Positions 1 through 9,222 of a stretch of 50,288 nt of DNA are shown here, piece after piece. Source of the stretch: Desulfatitalea sp. UBA4791 (GTDB taxonomy: Bacteria > Desulfobacterota > Desulfobacteria > Desulfobacterales > Desulfosarcinaceae); NCBI GenBank assembly GCA_002402905.1, contig DHGT01000158.1, forward strand, positions 1-50,288, in the 5' to 3' direction. Each line of letters opens with the position of its first letter. Positions within the stretch are counted from its first letter, which is position 1. Below the pieces are notes generated by a model that was not told the DNA's origin, searched no databases, and worked only from the letters and a program-made list of their open reading frames with translations. Made by a program: the position numbers and the translations under genes.

Positions 1-433
1 GTGAAGGAAGATGGTCATTTTATAAGGAATTTTAAAATTGATGGATTCGTAAAAAGCGGCTAACCCCCGCTTCGCGGTGAAACATTTAATCATAGGAAGG
101 GACCTGCGAGCATGACGCTTCCTTAGAAATCGTAAGGGCGTTGTGCCGGACTCGCGACTGTGGTCCGGGGCAGGCTTTGATCTGGCATCCAGAACCTATT
201 GCAAAGACTGGATCCCGGTTTTCTCCGGGATGATGGTAAATGGTAATTCCTGACTTTTCACGGCGCCATCCGCTAATGAATTGTTGCGAGATTTTCAAAT
301 ATAATCGACAGAATACCACCACTTTAAACTTAACACTTAAAACTTTAAACTTTTTTTCTTTCCTCCGCCGCCATGACAAAACCCCCACTGTCACACTTTC
401 ATATGATTTGAACCGAGAATCGAGAACAACGAC
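1..433. other. Gene-free leading region before nadB
   Basis: I see no convincing gene here. The short open frames on either strand have no family features. The stretch contains one copy of a dispersed hairpin-bearing repeat (161-236). An AT-rich segment around 318-356, just upstream of nadB, repeats the words ACTTTAAACTT and ACTTAAAACTT. The stretch probably lies downstream of a gene outside the window and upstream of nadB. No clear promoter could be assigned. Confidence 0.5.
161..236. repeat. Dispersed intergenic repeat, copy 1
   Basis: This segment matches 43397-43472 base for base over most of its 76 bases, without gaps. Both begin TGGTCCGGGGCAGGCTTTGA and both end in a small hairpin (TCCCGG, short loop, CCGGGA, about 213-230 here). 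Both copies are intergenic. It resembles the short hairpin repeats scattered between genes in many bacterial genomes; a terminator or processing role is possible but not shown. Confidence 0.75.
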
Positions 434-2080
434 ATGACCGATATTAAAACCGATGTCCTGGTAATCGGCAGCGGTGTGGCCGGATTGATGTTTGCCCTCA
501 AGGTGGCCGAGCAAGGCACGGTAGCCCTGGTGACCAAGAAGGCGGCCATGGACAGCAATACCAACCTGGCCCAGGGCGGCATCGCCACCGTTTTCGGAGC
601 GACGGACAGTTTCGGCCTGCATATCCAGGACACGCTGAATTCAGGAGATGGGTTGTGCAATCCGGATGTGGTGGAAATGGTCGTCAAGGCCGGGCCCGAA
701 AGAATCAACGAATTGATTTCCTTGGGCGTGCATTTCAACTTGCGGCCCGATGCCGGCCCAGCCGAGGATGCCGGTACGGCTTTCGATCTGGGCCGTGAGG
801 GCGGGCACAGCAAGAACCGCATCGTGCACGCCCATGACATGACCGGTAAAGAGGTCGAGCAGGTGCTGGTGGATCTGGTTCGCAGCCACCCCAACATCCA
901 ACTCTATGAGGATCACGTCGCCATCGACCTGATTACCCACTCCACCCGCATCAAGCGAGGCCTGGTGACGACCACCCATGAAGATTTCTGCTGCGGTGCC
1001 TATGTGCTCGAACGGGAAACCCAGCGGGTGAAAACCTTTGCGGCTCATATCACCCTGCTGGCCACCGGCGGCACCGGCAAGGTCTACCTCTACACCAGCA
1101 ACCCGGACATCGCCACCGGTGACGGCATCGCCATGGCCTACCGGGCCGGCGCCACGGTCGCCAATCTGGAGTTCGTTCAGTTTCATCCCACGTGCCTGTT
1201 TCATCCGGATGCCAAGAACTTCCTGATTTCCGAGGCGGTGCGCGGAGAGGGCGGCATTCTCATCGATTCGGCGGGGCGCGCCTTCATGGCCGACTACGAT
1301 TCCCAGAAGGATCTGGCCTGCCGCGACGTGGTGGCCCGGGCCATCGATACCGAATTGAAAAAGAGCGGTGACCATTCGGTGTTCCTGGATATCACGCACA
1401 AGCCGGCGGATATGGTCCGCGAGCGGTTTCCCAATATTTACGCCAAGTGCCTGAGCCTGGGGATCGACATGACCCGCGACCCCATCCCGGTGGTACCGGC
1501 CGCCCACTACATGTGCGGCGGGGTGGTCACCGACATCTTCGGCCGCACCGATATCCTCAACCTCTATGCCGTCGGGGAGACCGCCTGCACCGGCCTGCAC
1601 GGGGCCAACCGCCTGGCCAGCAACTCCCTGCTCGAAGCCCTGGTCTATGCCGATGCCGCCGCCAGGGAGGTGATTCGCCAGTTGCAGACCAACCATTTCA
1701 GCCCGCTGCCCGAACCACCGGCCTGGGACGACGTGGGCACCAGCAACAGCGATGAGATGATCGTGATCACCCACAATTGGGACGAGATCCGTCGGTTGAT
1801 GTGGAACTATGTGGGGATCGTGCGATCGGACAAGCGGCTCGAGCGGGCCCGACATCGCATCGACATCATTCAGAGCGAAATTCAGGACTACTACTGGCAC
1901 TTCAAGGTTGTGCCCGACCTGATCGAGCTGCGCAACATCGCCACGGTGGCCGAATTGATCATCAAATGCGCCAGCCACCGCAAGGAGAGCCGCGGCCTGC
2001 ACTACAATATCGAGTATCCCCGCCGTGACGACCGACGGTGGCAAAAGGATACCATATTGAGGCGGCAAGTGGTGAATTGA
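434..2080 (+). CDS. nadB: L-aspartate oxidase
   Basis: Catalyses FAD-dependent oxidation of L-aspartate to iminoaspartate, the first step of de novo NAD synthesis, in the cytoplasm. The 548-residue product has the N-terminal dinucleotide-binding motif GSGVAGL (about 12-18), the family segment NLAQGGIATVF, the HPT and RGEGG segments of the catalytic region, and the late HGANRLASNSLLEAL segment typical of the succinate dehydrogenase/fumarate reductase/NadB flavoproteins. The length is normal for NadB. Neither nadA nor nadC is adjacent, so it is not in a visible nad operon. NadB and SdhA-type proteins are related, but the lack of partner subunit genes and the overall form favour NadB. Confidence 0.93.
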   Translation: MTDIKTDVLVIGSGVAGLMFALKVAEQGTVALVTKKAAMDSNTNLAQGGIATVFGATDSFGLHIQDTLNSGDGLCNPDVVEMVVKAGPERINELISLGVHFNLRPDAGPAEDAGTAFDLGREGGHSKNRIVHAHDMTGKEVEQVLVDLVRSHPNIQLYEDHVAIDLITHSTRIKRGLVTTTHEDFCCGAYVLERETQRVKTFAAHITLLATGGTGKVYLYTSNPDIATGDGIAMAYRAGATVANLEFVQFHPTCLFHPDAKNFLISEAVRGEGGILIDSAGRAFMADYDSQKDLACRDVVARAIDTELKKSGDHSVFLDITHKPADMVRERFPNIYAKCLSLGIDMTRDPIPVVPAAHYMCGGVVTDIFGRTDILNLYAVGETACTGLHGANRLASNSLLEALVYADAAAREVIRQLQTNHFSPLPEPPAWDDVGTSNSDEMIVITHNWDEIRRLMWNYVGIVRSDKRLERARHRIDIIQSEIQDYYWHFKVVPDLIELRNIATVAELIIKCASHRKESRGLHYNIEYPRRDDRRWQKDTILRRQVVN

Positions 2081-2144
2081 TGCCATTGTCAGATGGCCGA
2101 AAATCCGACAAAGCCAACAAACCAGCCAGATGGGGAGGTGCCGT

Positions 2145-3623
2145 ATGAAAAAACAAACCGTTAACACCGGTATGTGGGTTTCCCTTTTTCTCTACGCACT
2201 GCTTTTCGCCGGATGCGGTGGCGCACCGCTGAAAGTCGAACCGGTCGAACGAACGGGGAACCCCAACGACATGGTGGCCCAATTGGGCCAAGAGCTGCAG
2301 GATGCAAGGGGTGAGCAGGTGGATGTGTTGTCGCCCACATGGTTTGCGCGGGCTTCCGCCTCCCATAACGCCGCCCGCCAGGGCCTCGACAAGGGCTCGG
2401 AATTAAGCGGCATCCTGAACCATATCGCCCAGGGGCGGGCCGAATTGCAACAAGCCCGGGTGGTGGCCCTGCGGTCGCGCGATCAACTGGCCGAGGCCAT
2501 CGAAAGCCGTCGGGCGGCCCAAGCGGTCAATGCCCAACAGTTCAAAAACGCATATGCCAAGGCGGAGAGCGACTTTTTAAAGCTGACCCGGGCCATGGAT
2601 GACAACGATTTTCAGTATGCCCGCGATCGCCAGAAGGGGGTCAGCGACCAATTCCGCGAGCTGGAGTTGCAGGCCATTCGCCGGGCGGCGCTCGGTGACG
2701 TTCAGCAGATGCTGGCCAGGGCCAAGGAGATGGACGTCGACGACATCGCGCCTCAGTCTTTTAGAGACGCTCAAGAGGCGTTCGCCCAAGCCGATGCCCA
2801 TATTGCCCAAAACCGCTATGATCAGCAGGGGATCCAGCAGAAGACGGCCGATGCGCGTTTCATGGCCGAAAGGGCGATGGTGATCGCCGAGGTGAGCCGT
2901 CGGCTGGATGAGATGACCCCCGAAGCCGGTGCCCTGTGGATCGAATCGTTGTTGGCCGACGTTAACGCCAAGCTGAATCTGACCGATCGCCGCAACGCAG
3001 CCTTCGAAGATCAGCAGACCGGTATCCTCGCCGCGATCGGTGCCCTCCAGAGCGAGTTCGCGTCGGCTTCCAACAGCGTCGATGAGAAAAACCAGTTGAT
3101 CCGACGGCTCGGCGACCGATTGGGGGAATTGGAAGGCACCTCCCAGCGGGTGAAATACGACAAGGAGCGACTGGCCGAGGAGAAACGCTTCAACGAGCAA
3201 TTCGTCACCGTGCAGGGCTATTTCACACCCGATGAGGCCGAGGTTTACAAGCAGCTGAACCAACTGGTGATCCGGCTCAAGGGCATGCAGTTTCCGGTGG
3301 GACAGGCCGTGATTCTACCGGCCAACTACGATCTGTTGAGCAAGGTGCAGAAGGCGATCGTCACCTTCGGGCAGCCCGATGTCATCGTCGAGGGACACAC
3401 CGACAGTACCGGATCCAGGCAGAGCAATCAGATTTTGTCCGAAGAGCGTGCCGAGTCGGTGCGCCAATATCTGGTAGCCAACGGCACGTTGCCGGCCAGA
3501 AAAATAATGGCCATCGGGTACGGTTTTTCAAAGCCGATCGCACCCAATGAAACCGCGGAAGGCCGAGCCCAGAACCGTCGCATCGACGTGATCATCAGCC
3601 CGAGGATGGCGACCCAGAAATAG
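2145..3623 (+). CDS. OmpA-family outer-membrane lipoprotein with coiled-coil region
   Basis: The 492-residue product starts with a lipoprotein signal ending in LFAGC (lipidated Cys at 24). A long Ala/Gln/Glu-rich helical region (about 40-370) follows, with DUF4398-like repeats, then a C-terminal OmpA peptidoglycan-binding domain (about 380-490) carrying EGHTDSTGS and the AQNRRIDV segment. It probably anchors the outer membrane to peptidoglycan through a helical stalk. The start at 2145 is preferred over the ATG at 2130 because GGGGAGG lies just ahead of it. It follows nadB by 64 bases and may be co-transcribed, although no functional link is evident. Confidence 0.85.
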   Translation: MKKQTVNTGMWVSLFLYALLFAGCGGAPLKVEPVERTGNPNDMVAQLGQELQDARGEQVDVLSPTWFARASASHNAARQGLDKGSELSGILNHIAQGRAELQQARVVALRSRDQLAEAIESRRAAQAVNAQQFKNAYAKAESDFLKLTRAMDDNDFQYARDRQKGVSDQFRELELQAIRRAALGDVQQMLARAKEMDVDDIAPQSFRDAQEAFAQADAHIAQNRYDQQGIQQKTADARFMAERAMVIAEVSRRLDEMTPEAGALWIESLLADVNAKLNLTDRRNAAFEDQQTGILAAIGALQSEFASASNSVDEKNQLIRRLGDRLGELEGTSQRVKYDKERLAEEKRFNEQFVTVQGYFTPDEAEVYKQLNQLVIRLKGMQFPVGQAVILPANYDLLSKVQKAIVTFGQPDVIVEGHTDSTGSRQSNQILSEERAESVRQYLVANGTLPARKIMAIGYGFSKPIAPNETAEGRAQNRRIDVIISPRMATQK

Positions 3624-3633
3624 GGGACCTTTT

Positions 3634-5211
3634 TTAACTGGGGTTTGGCTGGGGCGAAGCCGCGCTGGCTTCCTGTTCGGAGAAGGGGCGCACCTGGAAA
3701 GGTATGTTGGCCGTGGCCGCGTGACCGTTGTTGTCCAGGACGTAGACGAAGAGGCGATATTCGCCGGCCGACAGGGGAGCCGAGAGGTTGAGTTCCGGGG
3801 ACTGGTCCTGGGTGATGCGGGCCAGGCTGGCCGGCCGGGGTTCAAAAGAGCCGCCGCTGCCCAACACCTTGGGCTCTTCGAGCAGCTCCCACACATAGGT
3901 CAGGCGATCGGCTTCGGGATCGCGGGCATTGACCCATGAGCTCAACGCCTCTCCGGGGGCAACGACGATACCCTGTTCGGCCGGAGTGCCGTTGATCAGC
4001 ATGTCGAGCACTTCGGGTGCACGGTTGGCCGGCCAGTTGCCGGTCCAGTTGTAGTGCATGGCGTCGACCGCGGGGCTGAACAGGCCGGCCTGGTCGATGC
4101 CGGGCAGCTCTTCGAGGATCATGCTGTACCAGGTGGGGGTGCGTTCCTGCTTTTGGCCCCAGAGAAAGACGTAGGCGCCGATGCACCGGTCCCGGTTGGC
4201 CAGGATGTCGCGTTCGTAGCCGGCCAGCTGGAAATCGGCCTTCCATGCGCTGGTCGGCTCAAGGGGCCGGCCCCAGGCGGTGTGCTGGGCCTCCCAGTGG
4301 CCTTTGACGCCCCATTCGGTGATCATGTAGGGCCCGGTGTAAGGGGAGCTGTCCACCATGGCACGGATATCGGCCAGGGTCCCGTAGGCATTGATGCCCA
4401 CGGCATCCAGGGCCGGTGCGAAAATGGCGATGTTTTCCAGGGTGTCCGGATTGCAGGCGATGACCGAAACCACCGGGTGGGCATCGTCGTGCTGCCGGAT
4501 GAGGCGGGCCAGGTCATCGACGAAACGCCAGGCCGATTCGGTGTCGGCGCCCTCCAGGTTGATCTCGTTGCCCAGGGCCCACATGAGCAGTGCCGGGTGG
4601 TTGCGATGGCGTTGCACCAGGTCTTGCACCTGGTCGATTTTCATTTGGCGATAGGAGAGGTCGTCATAGTCCGCCGGGTCGTGGGAGAGCCAGATGCCGA
4701 GCATGACGGTCATGTCCAGGCCCTGGGCCCGTTCCAGTACGTCGTCCGCATCTCCGGCGTCCCAGGTGCGCACCGAATTGGCGCCCGCGGCCGCGGCATT
4801 GTCCAGAAAGCGGCTGCCGCCGATGCCTTTGATGTAGTAAGGTTCACCGCCGCGATAGAGAGTGAACCCCTCATCCCGACGCTGGATTGAAACCCGGACC
4901 GAACCCCGGACCAAATCCTGCACCGAACCTTCGATCAGATCCTGGACCGGCTCCTGAGCCGCTGCCGCTGAGCTTGGCCCTTCGGTTACCGGGTGTTCCG
5001 TCACCTGATCCGGCGCCCGGGCGGCCACATGATCCGGCACCTGAACGGTTGCCGGACCGGGCGCCTGCCCGATCGTCTGGTCAATCGTCTGGCCCGTCGT
5101 CTGATCTGGTGGTATCGGTTGCGCCTGGCAAGGCACAACCCAAAACCCAGCTAAAAGTATCATCAGCGTGAGGTCAAACCAGCGTCGTTTGATGGCAGAA
5201 AAGCAGCTCAA
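3634..5211 (-). CDS. Secreted glycoside hydrolase (GH2-type TIM barrel) with C-terminal Ig-like domain
   Basis: The 525-residue product begins at a TTG codon supported by AAGGAG nine bases upstream. It has a signal peptide (about 1-30, ending CQA), then a low-complexity Pro/Asp/Gln-rich linker (31-105) with repeated DQ and TIGQ-like words. A TIM-barrel catalytic region follows (110-390) with the probable acid/base Glu216 (ALGNE) and nucleophile Glu299 (ITEWG). An Ig- or cadherin-like domain (395-510) ends the protein. The barrel resembles the C-terminal catalytic part of GH2 enzymes without their sugar-binding domain; GH5 is an alternative. It is divergent from the GH17-GT2 gene, which suggests a role in trimming or remodelling the same beta-glucan. 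It converges on the OmpA gene with 10 bases between stops. Confidence 0.75.
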   Translation of the reverse strand: MSCFSAIKRRWFDLTLMILLAGFWVVPCQAQPIPPDQTTGQTIDQTIGQAPGPATVQVPDHVAARAPDQVTEHPVTEGPSSAAAAQEPVQDLIEGSVQDLVRGSVRVSIQRRDEGFTLYRGGEPYYIKGIGGSRFLDNAAAAGANSVRTWDAGDADDVLERAQGLDMTVMLGIWLSHDPADYDDLSYRQMKIDQVQDLVQRHRNHPALLMWALGNEINLEGADTESAWRFVDDLARLIRQHDDAHPVVSVIACNPDTLENIAIFAPALDAVGINAYGTLADIRAMVDSSPYTGPYMITEWGVKGHWEAQHTAWGRPLEPTSAWKADFQLAGYERDILANRDRCIGAYVFLWGQKQERTPTWYSMILEELPGIDQAGLFSPAVDAMHYNWTGNWPANRAPEVLDMLINGTPAEQGIVVAPGEALSSWVNARDPEADRLTYVWELLEEPKVLGSGGSFEPRPASLARITQDQSPELNLSAPLSAGEYRLFVYVLDNNGHAATANIPFQVRPFSEQEASAASPQPNPS

Positions 5212-5381
5212 TACGATCCACTCCTTTTATTGTCATTATAATCATTATCGAGCCGTTGCGAAAAAAACTTGAGCATCGCCGAAAATACAGATAATGACCG
5301 GCTGGACAGAAAAAACCGATCCGTCATTTCACATCCATATAGGGTGCGTATCACGTCTTTATTCATAGAGCCGCTCCATAA

Positions 5382-7976
5382 ATGAAAACATCTAGTGTCA
5401 TCATTGCCATTGCCGTCGCCATCTTGGCCGTGAGCCTCTGGGCCGTGGCCAACCGGCCGGAGCAGGAGCCGCCCTGGCCCACCCGCATACAGGGGTTTTC
5501 CTTTTCACCGTTTCAGGCCGGTCAGAGCCCCCTGGCGGCCCAATTTCCCTCGGAAGCCGAGATCGAAAGCGACCTGGCCCTGCTCAAGGGCAAGACCCAT
5601 GCAGTGCGTACCTACAGCGTGGAACACGTTCAGGCCAAGATACCTGAACTCGCATTGAAATACAGGATCAATGTGGCCCTTGGGGTCTGGATCGGGGCCG
5701 ACCTGGAAAAAAACGAGGCCGATATCGAGACCATGCTGCGCATCGCCAATACCAACCCCAACATCGTGCGCATCGTCATCGGCAACGAGTCGATCCTGCG
5801 AGCGGATCTGCCCGTCGAGACGCTCATCGGATACCTGGACTCGGCCCGCAGAAAACTGGGCATTCCGGTCAGCACGGCCGAGCCGTGGCATGTCTGGACC
5901 AAATATCCGGAGCTGGCCGATCACGTGGATTATCTGGCGGTTCACATGCTGCCCTATTGGGAAGGGGTGCATATCGACGCGGCTGTGGATTATGTGGTCG
6001 AAAAGATAGAGCTTTTAAAGGAAATGTTTCCCAAAAAGCCGATTGTGATCGCCGAGGTGGGGTGGCCGAGCAACGGCCGCACCCGGCAATCGGCCGTGGC
6101 ATCGCCGGCCAACCAGGCCACTTTCCTGCGCCGGTTCCTGGCGCGCGCCAAAGAGGAAAAATACGTCTACTATGTGATGGAGGCCTTCGATCAGCCGTGG
6201 AAAAAGGATACCGAAGGTTCGGTGGGGGCCTACTGGGGGGTTTACGATGTCAACCGCCAGGAAAAGTTTCCCTTCACCGAGCCCATCGTCCCCATCGCCA
6301 ACTGGTACATATTGGCCGGTATCTCGGTGCTGATCGCCGCCGTGACCTTCGCCATCCTGTTGATCGACAGCCAGACGCTGGGTAACCGCGGACGCGGTTT
6401 TCTGGCCGTGATGGTGTTTGCCGTGGCTTCCGGAGCGGTGTGGGTGGTCTACGACTACACCTCGCAATATTTGACGGTGGTCACTGTACTGGTGGGGCTG
6501 GTGATGATTTGCGGCATGATCGGCGTGATCGCCGTGCTGCTCACCGAGGCCCACGAATGGGCCGAGGCGCGTTGGATCATCCGCTGGCGGCGCAGGTTGA
6601 AACCCGTGGCCATGGACGATGGCCAGTTGCCCATGGTGTCGCTTCACCTGCCCATTTACAACGAGCCGCCCGACATGGTGATCGAGACCCTCGACAGCCT
6701 GGCGGCGCTCGACTATCCCCGTTTCGAGGTGATCGTGGTGGATAACAACACCAAGGACCCCGGCGTCTGGGAACCGGTCCAGGCCCATTGCGAGCAGCTC
6801 GGGGAGCGGTTCCGATTTTTCCATGTCGATCCACTCTCGGGCTTTAAAGCCGGCGCCTTGAACTACGCCCTGGCCCGCACCCACGCCGACGCCTCGATCA
6901 TCGCCGTCATCGACAGCGACTATACGGTTTATCCCCATTGGCTCAGGGAACTGGTGCCCCAGTTCCAATCCCTGCATATCGGTATCGTCCAGGCGCCCCA
7001 GGATTACCGGGATTCGGCCTGGAGCGCATTCAAGGCCATGTGCTACGCCGAATACCGGGGTTTTTTCTTCATCGGCATGGTGACCCGCAACGAACGCAAC
7101 GCCATCATCCAGCATGGCACCATGACCCTGATCCGGCGTCAGGCCCTGGAGGAGGTGGGCGGATGGGCGCCTTGGTGCATCACCGAAGATGCGGAACTGG
7201 GATTGCGTATTTTCGAGGAGGGTTACGAGGCTTTTTATACGCCCACCTCTTATGGGCGCGGATTGATTCCGGATACCTTCATGGATTACAAAAAGCAGCG
7301 CCACCGGTGGGCATACGGTGCCATCCAGATATTGCGCCGGCACGCATCGCATCTGCTCTCCGACAAGATGAAACGATTGACCCGCGGGCAGCGATACCAC
7401 TTTATCGCCGGGTGGCTGCCCTGGCTGGCCGATGGCGCCAATCTGTTGTTCAACCTGGCCGCCTTGTGCTGGGCCGTGGCCATGATCGCCGCGCCCCTGA
7501 AAGTCGACCCCCCGCTGGTCATCTTTTCGATCCTGCCGCTGGCCCTGTTCGCTTTCAAAATGGCCAAATCGTTTTATCTCTACCGCACCCGGGTCAAAGC
7601 CACTATCCTTCAGACTCTGGCCGCAGCCATCGCCGGATTGGCCCTCTCCCACACCGTGGCCAGTGCCGTGCTGTCCGGATTTTTCACCAAGGACAAGCCG
7701 TTTTTCCGCACCCCCAAAATGGTGGGCGGGTCCCCTCTGCTAAAAGCCCTGTCGGTCTGCATGGAAGAGTTTCTGCTCTTCCTGGCACTGGTCAGCGCCG
7801 CCGGCACCATCGCCTATCTGCACAAAATGGAAACCCTGGACATCAATCTGTGGGTCACCGTGCTGGTCGTCCAATCCATTCCCTACGCCGCCACGCTGTT
7901 CGTTGCCCTGGTCAGCGCTTTTCCGGCCAGAGGTCCGGGCAACGCCGGGTTGAAAAAGAGCACGGCATCCGCTTAA
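5382..7976 (+). CDS. GH17-GT2 membrane fusion, probable beta-glucan synthase/transglycosylase
   Basis: This 864-residue inner-membrane protein joins an N-terminal GH17 domain (about 33-305) to a processive GT2 glycosyltransferase. An N-terminal membrane anchor (6-24) puts GH17 outside. Its catalytic Glu residues are 136 (IGNES) and 225 (IAEVGWPS). Membrane helices at about 307-327, 340-356 and 366-388 precede the cytoplasmic GT2 domain, which has Asp454, DSD at 511-513, TED at 601-603 and QRHRW at 639-643. More helices follow to the C-terminus. Known GH17-GT2 fusions polymerise and branch beta-1,3-glucans, so exopolysaccharide or periplasmic glucan synthesis is likely. It is divergent from a secreted glycoside hydrolase, and its stop overlaps that of the convergent flavoenzyme remnant. 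Confidence 0.88.
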   Translation: MKTSSVIIAIAVAILAVSLWAVANRPEQEPPWPTRIQGFSFSPFQAGQSPLAAQFPSEAEIESDLALLKGKTHAVRTYSVEHVQAKIPELALKYRINVALGVWIGADLEKNEADIETMLRIANTNPNIVRIVIGNESILRADLPVETLIGYLDSARRKLGIPVSTAEPWHVWTKYPELADHVDYLAVHMLPYWEGVHIDAAVDYVVEKIELLKEMFPKKPIVIAEVGWPSNGRTRQSAVASPANQATFLRRFLARAKEEKYVYYVMEAFDQPWKKDTEGSVGAYWGVYDVNRQEKFPFTEPIVPIANWYILAGISVLIAAVTFAILLIDSQTLGNRGRGFLAVMVFAVASGAVWVVYDYTSQYLTVVTVLVGLVMICGMIGVIAVLLTEAHEWAEARWIIRWRRRLKPVAMDDGQLPMVSLHLPIYNEPPDMVIETLDSLAALDYPRFEVIVVDNNTKDPGVWEPVQAHCEQLGERFRFFHVDPLSGFKAGALNYALARTHADASIIAVIDSDYTVYPHWLRELVPQFQSLHIGIVQAPQDYRDSAWSAFKAMCYAEYRGFFFIGMVTRNERNAIIQHGTMTLIRRQALEEVGGWAPWCITEDAELGLRIFEEGYEAFYTPTSYGRGLIPDTFMDYKKQRHRWAYGAIQILRRHASHLLSDKMKRLTRGQRYHFIAGWLPWLADGANLLFNLAALCWAVAMIAAPLKVDPPLVIFSILPLALFAFKMAKSFYLYRTRVKATILQTLAAAIAGLALSHTVASAVLSGFFTKDKPFFRTPKMVGGSPLLKALSVCMEEFLLFLALVSAAGTIAYLHKMETLDINLWVTVLVVQSIPYAATLFVALVSAFPARGPGNAGLKKSTASA

Positions 7977-9171
7977 AGCGTGCTGGGCCAGCGCCTCTGA
8001 TAGCAGCGAATCGGCAGGCCGGCCGCCACGGCGGCCAGGCAGCGGTTGCACGAGACGCAGGCCACCTTGTGGGTTTGGCCAGACTTGATCTTGTCCACCA
8101 GCGCGGGCTCCCGGATGAAGGGGCGTGACATGGCGATCAGGTCTGAATGGCCCTCTGTCAGCACGGTTTCCATCTGAGCGACGGTTCGCAGACCGCCCAC
8201 CAGGATCAGGGGCGTATGCCCGAGGGCCGGTCTGATGGTTTCGGCAGCCTGGCGGTTGTAGGCCTCTTCAAGATCGTAGCGGCCCTGCATCTTTGCGAGG
8301 ATGCAACGGCCGAACAACCTTTTCCACCAGGGCAGGCTGCCGCGCATTTCAGCTGTTGGGCACATCGCCGCGGCACATGTTCATGAAGGAGTAGTTGGCC
8401 GTGCCGCAGCTGATTTCCACCGCGTCGATGTCCATGGCCCGCAACCAGGCGGCATATTTGGCTGCCAGGTTGGGGGTGACGCCTTGGCCGGGGGTATGGT
8501 CATTGGCGTTGAGCTTGACCAGGACCGGAAAGTTGTCCGGCAGAACCGATTTGACCTCGTGGACGATCTCCTGCAGGAACCTGAAGCGGTTTTCGTCGCT
8601 GCCGCCCCAGGCGTCTCTGCGGACATTGAAATAGGGCGACAGGAATTCGCTGATCAGGTAGCCGTGGGCGCAGTGAAGCTGGATGCCGTCGGCATGGGCC
8701 GCCACCGCTCTGCCGGCCGCGGAGGCAAATGCTTCTATAATGGCGTCGATATCTTCATTGGTCATGGCCCGCGGCTTGACGAAATTGACCGGGTCCCCTT
8801 CCGATGGCGGACGGCGCCCATGGACGTTGTCCGGCCATTTTCTTCGTGGTCTGGCGACCGGCGTGGGACAACTGGAAGACGATGCGACCGCCGGCGGCAT
8901 GGACGGCGGTTGTCAGTTGTTTCAAGCCCGGAATCGTATCGTCCTGGTGGATGCCGGTTTGAAACGGCATGGCGCGACCGGAACGGTGAACGAACATGTG
9001 GCCGGTGATGGCCAGGCCCACGTCGCCCCGGACCAGCTGCACATAGCGTTGGATGAGGGCGTCGCTCACCCGGCCCGAGGCGTCGGCCATACCCTCGTAG
9101 GTGGCCGAACAGACGAACCGGTTGGGGAGGGTCAGCTGGCCGATTTTCAGGGGAGAGAACAGCAGAGACAT
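7973..9171 (-). pseudogene. NADH:flavin oxidoreductase (old yellow enzyme family), two frameshifts
   Basis: Three consecutive minus-strand frames together make one old-yellow-enzyme-type protein. Frame one (from 9171) gives the N-terminus with the FMN-site segments LPNRFV and LSHAGRQT up to APSAI. Frame two continues with DPVNFVKPRAM, LHCAHGYLISEF and RRDAWGG. Frame three gives LVGGLRT, the SRPFIREP phosphate-binding region and a C-terminal CNRCL segment, ending at 7973. Each switch (near 8800 and near 8360) is explained by one extra base, the second within a CCC run. Either the gene is decaying or the assembly has two errors; otherwise all expected segments are present in order. AAAGG precedes the start. 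Confidence 0.82.
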
Positions 9172-9222
9172 GCAGCACCCTTTCTCGCAGAGCCGTCGGG
9201 CAGTATTGGATAGCGCCGCGCT

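Noticed and set aside
641..2167. Long minus-strand open frame (508 codons) opposite nadB
   Set aside because: It is fully antisense to a clear nadB and its product is Gly/His/Val/Asp-rich with no family features, typical of a shadow frame in GC-rich coding sequence.
6015..7652. Long minus-strand open frame opposite the GH17-GT2 gene
   Set aside because: Antisense shadow of a gene with intact catalytic motifs; its composition is rich in His, Gly and Asp without any domain.
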